A stretch of 64,000 nt of DNA, taken from the NCBI RefSeq assembly GCF_016919065.1, contig NZ_JAFFQA010000009.1, forward strand, positions 1-64,000, in the 5' to 3' direction. Shown here in pieces: positions 1-8,249 of the stretch. The notes under the pieces are model-generated. The model was not told the DNA's origin, ran no database searches, and saw nothing but the letters and a program-made list of their open reading frames with translations. The stretch comes from Desulfobulbus rhabdoformis (GTDB taxonomy: Bacteria; Desulfobacterota; Desulfobulbia; Desulfobulbales; Desulfobulbaceae). How positions within the stretch are numbered: position 1 is the stretch's first letter; the number at the start of each line of letters is the position of its first letter. The translations under genes and the position numbers were made by a program.

Positions 1-2
1 CC

Positions 3-716
3 CCCCACCCTGCCCCTCTGACGTCCAGGCAAGCAGTTGCTCCAGCTGAGCAACAGAGACCGACTACTCAAAAAAAAACTGAAAATAAAGCATTCAAAGC
101 CGTAGCCCCCCTCTCTTCACCAGTTCAAAAAGAGCAAAAACAACAAGATACTCAACAGGCAACGCCCCCCTCACCTCCCCCACGGGAACCTGTATCAACA
201 ACAATTGAAGCTTCAAATGAGCTCAAACCGGTTGCCTCGCTAGAGGATCGAAAAAAACATATTCGCCAGAACTGGGATGAATTTCTCAAATATGTACGTG
301 ATCGCCAGCCCTGGAGCGCCGCAGCCCTGCAGATGGCATCTTCGGTTGACCTGAAGGAAGATCAGCTTATTGTTCACTTTACTGATAGCGCGGACTGCAC
401 CATGCTCCGCCAGAAAAACAATATTCAGGGACTGAGCGAATATTTACTCGATTTTTTCCAGGAAAACCTGACTATCCAGTTCGAGGTGCCAGGTTCAGAT
501 GCCTGCTCCGTTGATCCGGCAAGTGGTCTGGCAGCCCAAAACGAACGACGGGCCCTGGCAAATGATCCCATTGTCCTGACAGCCCTGGATATTTTTACTG
601 GCCAGGTGGGCGATATTCGCATAGGTCCCCGTTACAGGACCCCCAGTGAACAGTCAACGCATACAACGACGACAAACGATCCACCTTCCCAGGTCCTGGA
701 AGACAGTTCGCAGTGA
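3..716 (+). CDS. dnaX: DNA polymerase III subunit tau/gamma, C-terminal part (5' end outside window)
   Basis: This is the 3' part of the clamp-loader gene; the reading frame is open from the first bases, so the ATPase domain lies outside the window. What is visible is a Pro/Gln/Lys/Thr-rich linker (to about base 240), then a folded C-terminal region. It contains a segment beginning RKKHIRQNWDEFLKYV and ending around EVPGSDACS, which looks like the tau-specific domain that contacts the polymerase. The call rests mainly on gene order: dnaX-ybaB-recR is conserved across bacteria, and ybaB starts 55 bp downstream. The last ~60 residues are low-complexity. The linker carries a run of nine A residues (70-78) that could generate a short gamma form (see the separate entry). 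I am confident of identity from context but cannot see the Walker motifs. Confidence 0.88.
   Translation, partial: PHPAPLTSRQAVAPAEQQRPTTQKKTENKAFKAVAPLSSPVQKEQKQQDTQQATPPSPPPREPVSTTIEASNELKPVASLEDRKKHIRQNWDEFLKYVRDRQPWSAAALQMASSVDLKEDQLIVHFTDSADCTMLRQKNNIQGLSEYLLDFFQENLTIQFEVPGSDACSVDPASGLAAQNERRALANDPIVLTALDIFTGQVGDIRIGPRYRTPSEQSTHTTTTNDPPSQVLEDSSQ
70..82 (+). other. Candidate slippage/frameshift site in dnaX (A9 run followed by -1-frame stop)
   Basis: The zero frame reads CAA AAA AAA ACT GAA across nine consecutive A bases (70-78). A -1 ribosomal slip on the A AAA AAA heptamer (71-77), or insertion of one extra A by RNA polymerase, gives AAC TGA, with the stop at 80-82. Loss of one A instead reaches a TAG at 103-105. 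Either alternative would truncate tau in the linker, as in the known gamma-producing systems of E. coli dnaX (ribosomal) and Thermus dnaX (A9 transcriptional slippage). No clear downstream stem-loop is visible, which favours transcriptional slippage. Confidence 0.55.
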
Positions 717-771
717 GGAGTTCCTCATCTCCTGCTGTTTTTTCTAACTTTCGATACAAAAGAGGTTTCTT

Positions 772-1080
772 ATGGATATGAGTAGTCTCATGAAACAGGC
801 TCAACAGTTTCAGGAAAACCTGGCTCAAGTACAGGAGGAGCTGGGTACCAAGGAAGTGAGCGGCTCTGCCGGTGGCGGCATGGTCACCGCGACCTTAAAT
901 GGAAAAGGCGTTGTTCTCGGGATTACTATTGAACAGGCGCTCGTCCAGCCGGAAAATACGCAGATGCTGCAAGACCTTGTTGTCTCGGCCGTCAACGACG
1001 GGCTGAATAAGGCTAAAGAATTGGGTAAATCGGAGATGGGGAAACTCACAGGTGGTATGAATATCCCCGGTCTTTTCTAG
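772..1080 (+). CDS. ybaB: YbaB/EbfC nucleoid-associated protein
   Basis: A 102-residue protein of the YbaB/EbfC family, small dimeric DNA-binding proteins of unsettled role in nucleoid organisation and linked to recombination and replication genes. The N-terminal helix (MDMSSLMKQAQQFQENLAQV) is followed by the family core: a GMVTATLNGKG beta segment, a VLGITIEQAL strand and a C-terminal helix with LVVSAVNDGLNKAKEL. Length is typical. A purine-rich AAGAGG lies 9-10 bases before the ATG. It sits between dnaX and recR; its TAG stop (1078-1080) directly abuts the recR ATG at 1081, so the two are surely translationally coupled. Confidence 0.95.
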   Translation: MDMSSLMKQAQQFQENLAQVQEELGTKEVSGSAGGGMVTATLNGKGVVLGITIEQALVQPENTQMLQDLVVSAVNDGLNKAKELGKSEMGKLTGGMNIPGLF

Positions 1081-1692
1081 ATGCAGGTTATCCCACCGGC
1101 ACTTGATCGGTTGATTACCGATTTAACCAAACTGCCAGGCATCGGCCGTAAAACCGCAACCCGTCTTGCCCTCTACATTCTGCGCCATCCTGCAAGCGAG
1201 GCTAAAAATCTGGCCATGGATCTGGGACAGCTCCATGAGACGATCCATCTCTGCAGCGGTTGCTACACCTTCTCCGAGACAGACCCCTGCGCCATCTGTG
1301 GTAACCCGAGCCGCAACAGCCGGATCGTTTGCGTGGTTGAAGAACCCGGCGATCAAATTGCCGTAGAAAAAACCGGCGCCTTTAGCGGAACCTACCATAT
1401 CCTCCATGGAGTTATTGCCCCCATGGATGGGATTGGCCCTTCGGAGCTGAAGATGGAGGAGCTGCGCAAACGCGTTCAATCCGGTCAGGTGGATGAGGTC
1501 CTCATTGCCACAAGTTCAACCGTTGCCGGAGAGGCGACCGCCTCCTACATTGCCGAGATGCTCGCCAATACGGGGATCGGCTTGAGTCGCCTCGCCTGTG
1601 GCATTCCCATGGGTATGGACATCAAGTACGCCGATGAACATACCCTCGCCCGTGCCATTCAGTCCCGCCAATCGGTCTCCCTGAACCCGTGA
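1081..1692 (+). CDS. recR: Recombination mediator protein RecR
   Basis: A 203-residue RecR, which loads RecA onto gapped, SSB-coated DNA together with RecF/RecO. In order: a helix-hairpin-helix (LPGIGRKTATRLALYIL, about residues 18-34), a four-cysteine zinc finger (C58, C61, C70, C73), a Toprim domain beginning CVVEEPGDQIAVE with the acidic residues of the family, and a C-terminal part with the GIPMG(M)D motif and Walker B-like segment. Length and domain order are canonical. The last codons plus the stop (CTG AAC CCG TGA) are also one arm of a terminator-like hairpin, so the C-terminal LNP residues are encoded by the repeat unit discussed in the findings. Confidence 0.97.
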   Translation: MQVIPPALDRLITDLTKLPGIGRKTATRLALYILRHPASEAKNLAMDLGQLHETIHLCSGCYTFSETDPCAICGNPSRNSRIVCVVEEPGDQIAVEKTGAFSGTYHILHGVIAPMDGIGPSELKMEELRKRVQSGQVDEVLIATSSTVAGEATASYIAEMLANTGIGLSRLACGIPMGMDIKYADEHTLARAIQSRQSVSLNP

Positions 1693-1716
1693 CGGCTACA
1701 GGTCACGGATTCAGGG
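1679..1716. terminator. Hairpin at the recR stop codon, between convergent genes
   Basis: A 15-bp stem with one mismatch pairs 1679-1693 (CCCTGAACCCGTGAC) with 1702-1716 (GTCACGGATTCAGGG) over an 8-base loop, followed by a pyrimidine-rich stretch. It lies between convergent recR and the exporter gene, and includes the recR stop. Both arms match the dispersed CCTGAATCCGTGA unit found elsewhere in the window. Confidence 0.6.
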
Positions 1717-1790
1717 TCTCTTTTCTCCCTGTTACCGCCAAGCAATCAGAGGGAATTTCCCTTCTCTTCCCTTGAATCCGTGAGATATTC

Positions 1791-2594
1791 TCACACGAAA
1801 ATAGACCAGACCATCTTCGTCGCGATTGCATACAGAAAGATCGCAAAAATACGTTTGAGCTTGTCCACAGGTAGAGCGTGTGCCAGCTTGGCTCCCAGCG
1901 GTGCAGTACAAACCGACGCACAGACAATGCCGGCCAGGGCTGGCAGGTAAATATAGCCAAGACTATAGGCGGGAAGACCTTCTGCATGCGGATTGTTAAG
2001 GATATAGCCAAGGGCCCCTGCAATGGCAATGGGCAGGCCAATGGCCGCCGAGGTGCCGATTGCCCGGTGAGCCTGAACGTTACACCAGACAAAAAACGGC
2101 ACAGAGAGCGAACCGCCACCAATACCGACAAGCGCAGAAACAACGCCTATGACTGATCCAACACCAAACATGCCCGGTGCAGGGGGAAGCTCACGTGAAG
2201 CCTTTGGCTTTTTGCCAAAAAACATCTGGGTAGCCGCAGTGTAGAGAAAGATACAAAAAAAGCCTTTGAGAAAATCAGTCGAAAGATAGGCTGCCACTAA
2301 GGCCCCTAAAAATGTTCCCAACAAGACCCCGGGAACGATTCGACGAAAAATTCCCCAATCCACTGCCCCGCGGCGATTATGAGCCATGAGACTGGAGATC
2401 GAGGTAAAGATAATCGAGGCCAGGGAGGTTCCCAGGGCCAGATGCATCACATGCGTGGGGTCAATCCCCTGCAGGGGAAAACAGATAGCCAGAATGGGCA
2501 CGATAACAAGCCCACCCCCTACACCAAGTAAACCGGCAATGATCCCGGCAACTACACCAACAGCGACATACATCGCCACAATTTCAAGTCCCAT
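1791..2594 (-). CDS. TauE/SafE-family membrane transporter
   Basis: A 267-residue integral membrane protein of the TauE/SafE (DUF81) family, whose members export sulfite, sulfoacetate or related organic anions. It has about eight hydrophobic segments in two homologous halves. Each half starts with a glycine-rich motif: GVVAGIIAGLLGVGGGLVIV near residue 15 and SVIGVVSALVGIGGGSLSVP near residue 147, which is the family hallmark. A GAGAGGAAGAG purine tract precedes the ATG. It lies 15 bp downstream of the FadR-type regulator on the same strand and is probably co-transcribed and controlled by it. The substrate cannot be told from sequence; sulfite or a small organic acid would fit a sulfur-metabolising anaerobe, but that is inference. 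Confidence 0.88.
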   Translation of the reverse strand: MGLEIVAMYVAVGVVAGIIAGLLGVGGGLVIVPILAICFPLQGIDPTHVMHLALGTSLASIIFTSISSLMAHNRRGAVDWGIFRRIVPGVLLGTFLGALVAAYLSTDFLKGFFCIFLYTAATQMFFGKKPKASRELPPAPGMFGVGSVIGVVSALVGIGGGSLSVPFFVWCNVQAHRAIGTSAAIGLPIAIAGALGYILNNPHAEGLPAYSLGYIYLPALAGIVCASVCTAPLGAKLAHALPVDKLKRIFAIFLYAIATKMVWSIFV

Positions 2595-2609
2595 CTCTCT
2601 TCCTCTCTG

Positions 2610-3329
2610 TTAATTTTTCCTCTTTTTTGTATCTGTTGGGAAAAGCACCTGTTCAACGGCTTCTAGATGCCTTTGCATGGCCTGCCCCGCCATCTGGCTA
2701 TCACCCGCTTCCAAGGCATCAATGATCTTCAAGTGTCCTTCCACCGAGGTCGAACGGCGAGTTGCACTCTGCAACCATGCGCTACGACTTTCATCAAGTA
2801 TGGATTGCAGTGTCTCCATGACCCGGCCAAGTGTGCGATTTCCAGTACTCTCGGCAAGAATCTGATGAAAGCGAGCATCAAGATCGGTTGCCTCCCGACC
2901 GCCCAAAAGCGCTCGCCCCTGATCGCAGGCAACGACTTTTAACTGATCGAGATCGTCTTTGTTTATACGACTAGCCGCAAGTGCAGCGATGGGCGGTTCG
3001 ATTATTTGCCTGAATTCGATAATTTCATGAAGCACATCTCTCCGGGCTGCAATGGCATCAAAAATGGCATCGACCTGTGCCCCCTGCTCCATGGTACTCA
3101 ACAAATAGGTGCCATCTCCCTGTCTACTCTCAATGACTCCGCGCTCTGCCAGGGCCTGCAAGGCCTGGCGAAGATGACTCCGAGAGACGGCAAAACGCTC
3201 TGCCAGCCGTCTCTCTGCCGGCAGCTTATCGCCAACAGCGAGTTCTCCCTTTGCAATCATTGCTTGGATGCGTTCAATAATGCCGGTGTAGACATTTATT
3301 TTCTCCCCGCGCATCTCCTCATGACTCAT
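2610..3329 (-). CDS. GntR-family regulator, FadR (FCD) subfamily
   Basis: A 239-residue transcription factor. The N-terminal winged helix (about residues 12-80) has the GntR signature: LPAERRLAERFAVSRSHLRQ, then a wing ending SRQGDGTYLL. The C-terminal all-helical FCD domain carries the likely metal/ligand residues: Asp-x3-His in LDARFHQIL (about residue 150), and later histidines in VEGHLKII and QRHLEAV. FCD regulators usually sense carboxylates such as lactate, pyruvate or glycolate. A GGGGGGAG ribosome-binding site precedes the ATG. Two perfect TGGTTAACCA palindromes upstream match the subfamily's TNGTnnnACNA type of operator, suggesting autoregulation together with the adjacent TauE-type exporter. 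A D-lactate-type oxidoreductase lies 10 kb away, but no matching palindrome is seen in front of it. Confidence 0.9.
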   Translation of the reverse strand: MSHEEMRGEKINVYTGIIERIQAMIAKGELAVGDKLPAERRLAERFAVSRSHLRQALQALAERGVIESRQGDGTYLLSTMEQGAQVDAIFDAIAARRDVLHEIIEFRQIIEPPIAALAASRINKDDLDQLKVVACDQGRALLGGREATDLDARFHQILAESTGNRTLGRVMETLQSILDESRSAWLQSATRRSTSVEGHLKIIDALEAGDSQMAGQAMQRHLEAVEQVLFPTDTKKRKN

Positions 3330-3404
3330 CGATTTTCTCCCCCCAAACTCCCTCCAGCTCGCCCCTGATTTATCAGGTACAATCAGGCCATGGCTTCAGA
3401 CAAA

Positions 3405-3414
3405 TGGTTAACCA
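3405..3414. promoter_or_regulatory. Candidate FadR-type operator (proximal)
   Basis: A perfect palindrome TGGTTAACCA, embedded in AATGGTTAACCAATT, lies 76 bp upstream of the regulator's start codon. It resembles the TGGTnnnACCA sites bound by FCD-type GntR proteins. A second copy at 3512-3525 supports a genuine site. Confidence 0.65.
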
Positions 3415-3511
3415 ATTATGCAACAACAACTATCCCGTTCCCTCTCCCTTACTGACTCATCAAGTAACATGCTGTAAAAAAGAGATATCATTCCATGAGT
3501 TCGTCTCATTA

Positions 3512-3525
3512 ATTGGTTAACCAAT
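3512..3525. promoter_or_regulatory. Candidate FadR-type operator (distal)
   Basis: The 14-base perfect palindrome ATTGGTTAACCAAT has the same core as the site at 3405-3414. The two centres are 109 bp apart, which is not a simple whole-helix spacing from sequence alone but is compatible with looping. It also lies about 255 bp before the plus-strand histidine kinase. Confidence 0.65.
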
Positions 3526-3779
3526 ATAACATGATATTCTTTTTTCACAAGTCTATGCTTGCACAAAACGAATCAAAAAAATCATCCCCTGCTCACCTCG
3601 TACTCCAGAGGCATGCACGCGAAGCACAAGACTCGCGTTGCCCGTTCCTGCTCTTCGTCCCTCGATAGCGCGCTAGGAAGACGCTCGGCGGGATGTGATT
3701 TCGCAAGTGCCAATTCCCCTCGCAGTTTTCGTGTACACCGGGTACCCTGAGAGAAATCTTCACGTGCAACCCGAACACT
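3526..3779. other. Intergenic stretch without a recognisable gene
   Basis: Between the FadR-type regulator and the kinase, 3526-3779 contains no gene I can support. Bases 3590-3780 look compositionally different (rich in CpG and in CTCGCG/GCGCGC steps), and short open frames exist on both strands. None has a ribosome-binding site or a recognisable product. It could be a degenerated insertion. Confidence 0.4.
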
Positions 3780-6353
3780 GTGTTTGTTATGCAATCACCT
3801 CAATCGCTTCTACGCTCTATCCTCGCTCCCCTGGCTGGTGGCGCCCTTCTCTCTCTCCTGGCATGGGGACAAAAAAGTTTCTTCAACTTCACTGCGCCTT
3901 GGCCCTACTATATAGGCCCGGCGTTTGTGGGAGGCATTGCTGGTCTTTTTTGGGCGTACTCCTCCAATCAAAATGCCAAAGATAAGGTTGAGGCTGCCCA
4001 GCAAAACCTGCAACTCAACAGGCAAAATCAGGAGGGAGAGGAGCGATATCAACGTCTTTTTCAGCAAAGCCAGGCGGCTCAGCTCCTCATATCCCCAACC
4101 ACCGGTGAAATAATCGGCGCAAATGAAGCTGCGCAGCATTTGTATGGGTATAGCGCAGAGCAGTTACGCGCCATGACCATCTTTGAAATAAATATCGATG
4201 CACGCCGCACCACGCAAAAAAACATCGATCGTGCTCTAGCTGGTAAACAACTGAATTTTCATTTTCAGCATCGGCGTAACTCAGGAGATGAAATACCGGT
4301 TGCCGTCTACACCGTTCCCCTGCCTCTCCAAGAACAGACGCTGCTGCATTCCGTTATTATTGACTTGAGCAGTCAGGACCGAGCAGAATCACACTTGCGG
4401 AGAAAAACCCTGGAGCAACGACTTCTGCTCGACTCTATCCCTGTGAGTATCTGGTATTTGAAAGATGCAGAAACCTATGGTTCTGTGAATCGAGCATTTG
4501 CAGAAAATTTTGGATTAAGCCCTCTGGAAATTGCCCACCATCGGCTTGATGCGGTATTACGCCCCAACATGCTTGCCCTGGCACTTGCAAGTAACCGTCA
4601 GGTGTTTGAAGGAAAAAAACCTCTCCATTACGAACAGTGGTTTAACTTCAGTGGTGACAACCCTCTCTATATGGCTATCACCAAAACGCCAAAGCTCGAC
4701 GAACAGGGACAGGTGGAATTTGTGGTCTGTACCGCAACAGACATCACCACCATGCAACAGGCAAGAGAACTGCTGCGCATTGAACGCAATCTCCATATTG
4801 CGCTTACCGCAGCGAACTCTTTTGAGGAAACCTTGGAACTCTGCCTGAAAAAGGCAATAGAAATATCCCGGACCGACTGCGGTGGCCTCTATCAGCTGCA
4901 ACCCGAAGACGGGGGGCTCCATCTGATGGTTCACCAGGGGCTGCCAACAGCATTTGTTGAAGAAGCCTCGGTGTACCCGGCAGATTCTGCCTACACTCGG
5001 CTCGTTCAAAAAAATAAACCCGTGTACTCATCCTTTAATCAACTCAGCAGGCAGCTGGCTGATACGGTGCTTTTTGATGACGCGTTGAAGGCGATAGCCA
5101 TTCTCCCCATCACCTTTGAAGGAAAAGCCATCGCTGCACTCCACGTTGCCTCGCATGAACTGGAAGAAATCAGCAGTTATTCACGTGCCGCTCTGGAACG
5201 CATCATGGCTCATCTGGGCACCTTTCTCGTTCAAAAACAACAGGCAGCCCATATTCTTCGCAGCCAACGTAACCTGGAGTCGCTGTTTAATACCATCCGC
5301 GATATGGTCTTTATTCTGGACATGCAGGGACGCATCCGCTACCTCAATGCCGCTGCGATACATCGCCTGGGTTTTCACCCCTCAGAGCTGATCGGGAAAC
5401 CGATTATCGGGCTCCATCCTCAAGAATATCAGCAAGAGGCTGAAGAACTCTGCGCTGCAATCATTGCAGGAACAAAAAATTTCTGTCCGTTCCCACTGTT
5501 AACCAAAGCGGGTGAGGAAATACCTGTTGAAACACACCTCACCCAGGGACAATGGAGCGGCAAAAAGGTTGTTTTCGGCCTGAGCCGGGATATCGGCAAC
5601 AGACTGCAACTTGAACAGCAGCAGCGACAGCTGATGAAAAACGAGGGAATGGAACGGATGGCCGGTGCCATTGCCCACCACTTCAACAATCTGATTGCCA
5701 TAGTAGTCGGCAACGTTGAACTGGCACTTGAACAAAGTGACATCACCTCAGAGGTCTTTACCTTTCTCAGCAGAGCCTTGGATGGCAGTAGAAGAGCCAC
5801 AGATCTTGGTAAATCACTGCTCATATATACCGGTCATTTTGCAGAACAAAACGAACAAATTAACTTGAGTGATATCTGCCGTAATCAACTTGCTGAGATA
5901 CGCTCGAACCTCCCCGAGAACATTTTGCTCTCAGAAGATTATCCTTCCCAAGGCCCGATGGTCATGGCTGACCCACAGCAACTCAACCGAGTCCTGGTTG
6001 CCCTTGTAACCAATGCCGTTGAAGGGATTGGCCAGCAGGCAGGCCAGTTGAACCTTCGGATCAGCTCAATCCCTGGATCAGACATCACCAGAACCCACCT
6101 CAACCCGGTTGGCTGGGAACCTGAGCAGATTACCTACGCCTGCCTTGAAGTCGTCGATAATGGCGGGGGCATAGATGTCATTCAGCTGGAAAGTATTTTC
6201 GACCCTTTTTACTCGGATAAATTTATTGGTCGTGGCCTAGGACTGCCACTTGCCTTAAGCATAGTTAAAAAACTTGAGGGTGCCATTTCTGTTCAAACCA
6301 GCCCCAATCAGGGATCTGTTTTTCAAGTGCTGCTGCCTGAAACTCACGCCTAA
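3780..6353 (+). CDS. PAS/GAF sensor histidine kinase, no receiver domain
   Basis: An 857-residue kinase. One or two hydrophobic segments at the N-terminus (about residues 8-50) are followed by PAS domains (from about 95 and 215), a GAF domain (about 340-490, starting LLRIERNLHIALTAANSFEETL), another PAS (about 500-610) and a kinase core. The phosphorylation box is RMAGAIAHHFNN near 625: the usual acidic residue after the histidine is replaced by a second His. The ATPase domain has an N-box with LVALVTNAVEGIG, and a C-terminal DPFYSDKFIGRGLGLPLA segment. The gene starts at GTG 3780 or ATG 3789; neither has a good ribosome-binding site. The NtrC-type regulator 190 bp downstream is the obvious partner, although a separate promoter precedes it. 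Signal unknown. Confidence 0.9.
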   Translation: MFVMQSPQSLLRSILAPLAGGALLSLLAWGQKSFFNFTAPWPYYIGPAFVGGIAGLFWAYSSNQNAKDKVEAAQQNLQLNRQNQEGEERYQRLFQQSQAAQLLISPTTGEIIGANEAAQHLYGYSAEQLRAMTIFEINIDARRTTQKNIDRALAGKQLNFHFQHRRNSGDEIPVAVYTVPLPLQEQTLLHSVIIDLSSQDRAESHLRRKTLEQRLLLDSIPVSIWYLKDAETYGSVNRAFAENFGLSPLEIAHHRLDAVLRPNMLALALASNRQVFEGKKPLHYEQWFNFSGDNPLYMAITKTPKLDEQGQVEFVVCTATDITTMQQARELLRIERNLHIALTAANSFEETLELCLKKAIEISRTDCGGLYQLQPEDGGLHLMVHQGLPTAFVEEASVYPADSAYTRLVQKNKPVYSSFNQLSRQLADTVLFDDALKAIAILPITFEGKAIAALHVASHELEEISSYSRAALERIMAHLGTFLVQKQQAAHILRSQRNLESLFNTIRDMVFILDMQGRIRYLNAAAIHRLGFHPSELIGKPIIGLHPQEYQQEAEELCAAIIAGTKNFCPFPLLTKAGEEIPVETHLTQGQWSGKKVVFGLSRDIGNRLQLEQQQRQLMKNEGMERMAGAIAHHFNNLIAIVVGNVELALEQSDITSEVFTFLSRALDGSRRATDLGKSLLIYTGHFAEQNEQINLSDICRNQLAEIRSNLPENILLSEDYPSQGPMVMADPQQLNRVLVALVTNAVEGIGQQAGQLNLRISSIPGSDITRTHLNPVGWEPEQITYACLEVVDNGGGIDVIQLESIFDPFYSDKFIGRGLGLPLALSIVKKLEGAISVQTSPNQGSVFQVLLPETHA

Positions 6354-6395
6354 AAATTTCTATTTTGTAATTAACGCTTTATCCAATCCATTTAC

Positions 6396-6423
6396 TTGAC
6401 AAAGATTCCCCTGGTGCGACAAT
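6396..6423 (+). promoter_or_regulatory. Candidate sigma-70 promoter of the NtrC-type regulator
   Basis: A consensus TTGACA (6396-6401) is followed after 16 bases by GACAAT (6418-6423, 4/6 match to TATAAT). It lies about 120 bp before the regulator's ATG, so the regulator can be expressed independently of the upstream kinase. Confidence 0.5.
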
Positions 6424-6449
6424 AGGATATCGTTTTTTTTTGATGAGGT

Positions 6450-6470
6450 GTATTTAAACCTCTTAAATAC
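6450..6470. promoter_or_regulatory. Inverted repeat in the 5' leader of the NtrC-type regulator
   Basis: GTATTTAA (6450-6457) and TTAAATAC (6463-6470) form a perfect 8-bp inverted repeat around ACCTC. It sits 27 bp downstream of the candidate -10 box, so it could be a repressor operator or an mRNA hairpin. No protein can be assigned. Confidence 0.35.
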
Positions 6471-6545
6471 AACGATAATCCGGCCTGTTCGTTATCTGTT
6501 CGTACCGGAGAGGCTTCCTCTCCATAGTTTTACAAATGTCTGAAA

Positions 6546-7961
6546 ATGGCTCACATACTTATTGTTGATGACAACACTATGCTCTGCGAACTGCTCAGCT
6601 CTCAACTGAGGAGTGCAGACCATACTGTTCTATCAGCCCTTACCTTGCAGGAAGCTCTCCAATTGGCACAGCAAGAAAGCTTCGACCTTATCCTGCTTGA
6701 TGTCCAATTACCCGATGGAAACGGTCTTGATGCATTTCAACAATTCGCTCAAACCTCCTCCAGGCCCGAAATCATTATCATGACGGGGTCCGGCGATGCG
6801 GAAGGAGCAAAAAAGGCCATTCAGTCCGGGGCCTGGAGCTATCTCGAAAAACCCAATATTTTACAAAATTTGGTTTCCCCACTCACCCGTGCCTTGGAAT
6901 ACCGGGAGGAAAAAAAACGAATTGAGCAGGCGCCAGTCGCTCTGAAGCGTGAAGGGATCATTGGGAGCAGTCCGGTCATTAACTCTTCTCTGGATCAGGT
7001 CGCATGCGCAGCAGCCGGTGGGGCCAATGTTCTCATCACAGGGGAGACAGGTACCGGAAAAGAGGTTTTCGCCCGTGCCATTCATGAAAATTCACACCGA
7101 GGCACCAAGGCTTTTGTGGTTGTGGATTGTGCCTCACTCCCTGAAAACCTGATCGAAAGTACTCTTTTTGGCCACGTTAAAGGGGCCTTTACAGGGGCAG
7201 ATCGCTCCGCGACCGGGCTGATTAAGCTTGCGGACGGGGGAACCCTCTTTCTTGATGAAGTGGGTGAGTTACCAGAACGCATCCAAAAAACCTTTCTGCG
7301 CGTACTCCAGGAGCGCAGTTTTCGTCCCCTTGGCTCAACCCGTGAAGAGCAAAGCAACTTTCGTCTTTTGGCAGCGACAAATCGTGATCTCAGCCAGAAA
7401 GTCAAGGACGGCAGCTTTCGCCCTGATCTTCTCTATCGCCTGCGATCACTCAGTTTACACCTCCCCCCTCTTCGGGAGCGTAAAGAGGATATTCGCCCCT
7501 TATGTCGCCATTTTCTGGTACGTCTCTGCGAAAGAACGCAAGTCAGTTCCAAAGAAATTTCGGATGAATTTTTCGAGACACTCATGGATTACGAATGGCC
7601 GGGCAATGTTCGCGAACTGCAGCAAACCCTGGAACAGGTGTTTGCCAATGCCATACACCACCCCACCCTTTTTGCCTATCACCTGCCAGCCCATATCCGT
7701 GTTTGTACCGCCATGCAAGGGCTGACACACGAAGAGCCACCTCCGCCAGCCACCGCCCCCGTCTCCTCCCTCCACCAAGGGCGGCCGACAGACTGGAAAA
7801 GCTTCAAAGCCGAGCAAGAACGTCAATATCTGCAACAGGTCTTCACCTATACCCGGGGCAATATAAAAGAATCCTGCAGGATTTCAGGACTTTCCCGCGC
7901 CCGTATCTACCAGCTCATCAACCTCCACAATCTATCAACCCAGCAAAAGGTGGCGTTTTAG
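6546..7961 (+). CDS. NtrC-family sigma-54-dependent response regulator
   Basis: A 471-residue activator of RNA polymerase sigma-54. The receiver domain (about 1-120) has the acidic pair VDDN, the phosphoacceptor Asp in LLDVQLPDGNG and the conserved Lys in LEKP. The AAA+ domain (about 140-370) has Walker A GETGTGKE, an intact GAFTGA loop (near 213) that contacts sigma-54, Walker B GGTLFLDEVGE and the arginine-finger region. The C-terminal Fis-type helix-turn-helix is GNIKESCRISGLSRARIYQL. It follows a histidine kinase gene on the same strand and precedes a sigma-54 promoter with two palindromes, which together suggest that it activates the 8250-10733 genes. No DNA-binding specificity can be read directly. 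Confidence 0.95.
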   Translation: MAHILIVDDNTMLCELLSSQLRSADHTVLSALTLQEALQLAQQESFDLILLDVQLPDGNGLDAFQQFAQTSSRPEIIIMTGSGDAEGAKKAIQSGAWSYLEKPNILQNLVSPLTRALEYREEKKRIEQAPVALKREGIIGSSPVINSSLDQVACAAAGGANVLITGETGTGKEVFARAIHENSHRGTKAFVVVDCASLPENLIESTLFGHVKGAFTGADRSATGLIKLADGGTLFLDEVGELPERIQKTFLRVLQERSFRPLGSTREEQSNFRLLAATNRDLSQKVKDGSFRPDLLYRLRSLSLHLPPLRERKEDIRPLCRHFLVRLCERTQVSSKEISDEFFETLMDYEWPGNVRELQQTLEQVFANAIHHPTLFAYHLPAHIRVCTAMQGLTHEEPPPPATAPVSSLHQGRPTDWKSFKAEQERQYLQQVFTYTRGNIKESCRISGLSRARIYQLINLHNLSTQQKVAF

Positions 7962-8039
7962 CCTAACTCGGCTCAGCTCTCCTGATCCAACCAGAAAGCA
8001 GCACAGTACTGACTCTTAGTCTGTCGAATTCCTATACAG

Positions 8040-8079
8040 GTCTAAAAGAATAGACAGTCTTCTGTCTAAAAAAATAGAC
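8040..8079. promoter_or_regulatory. Twin palindromes, likely enhancer sites of a sigma-54 activator
   Basis: Two copies of GTCTA-N6-TAGAC lie at 8040-8055 and 8064-8079, with A-rich spacers. The centres are 24 bp apart, slightly over two helical turns. They lie about 130-170 bp upstream of the expected start of the sigma-54 promoter at 8182-8197, the usual place for upstream activator sites. The NtrC-type regulator gene ends only 79 bp before them. Confidence 0.7.
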
Positions 8080-8181
8080 GTCTTGTCCTGTGCCTCGCCC
8101 ACACCTGTCCAAATATCTCCGGAAACGCTTCAAAACCATGCACGTTCAAGGGCTTCGCCAGATATTATTTTTTTTATTAAC

Positions 8182-8197
8182 TGGCAAAATACCTGCT
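8182..8197 (+). promoter_or_regulatory. Sigma-54 promoter for the 8250 gene and chemoreceptor
   Basis: TGGCAAAATACCTGCT matches the -24/-12 consensus TGGCAC-N5-TTGCT. The invariant GG (8183-8184) and GC (8195-8196) are separated by exactly 10 bases. Transcription would begin near 8208, leaving a leader of about 40 bases before the strong ribosome-binding site of the 8250 gene. Confidence 0.75.
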
Positions 8198-8249
8198 TCT
8201 ATTTAAATAAAATACGTCCTACTTCTTTTGGCGATCTCTGGAGGAGGTT

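Noticed and set aside
3582..3794. 70-residue minus-strand frame overlapping the kinase start
   Set aside because: No ribosome-binding site, antisense to the start of a clear gene, and no recognisable family; the region is better described as unexplained intergenic DNA.
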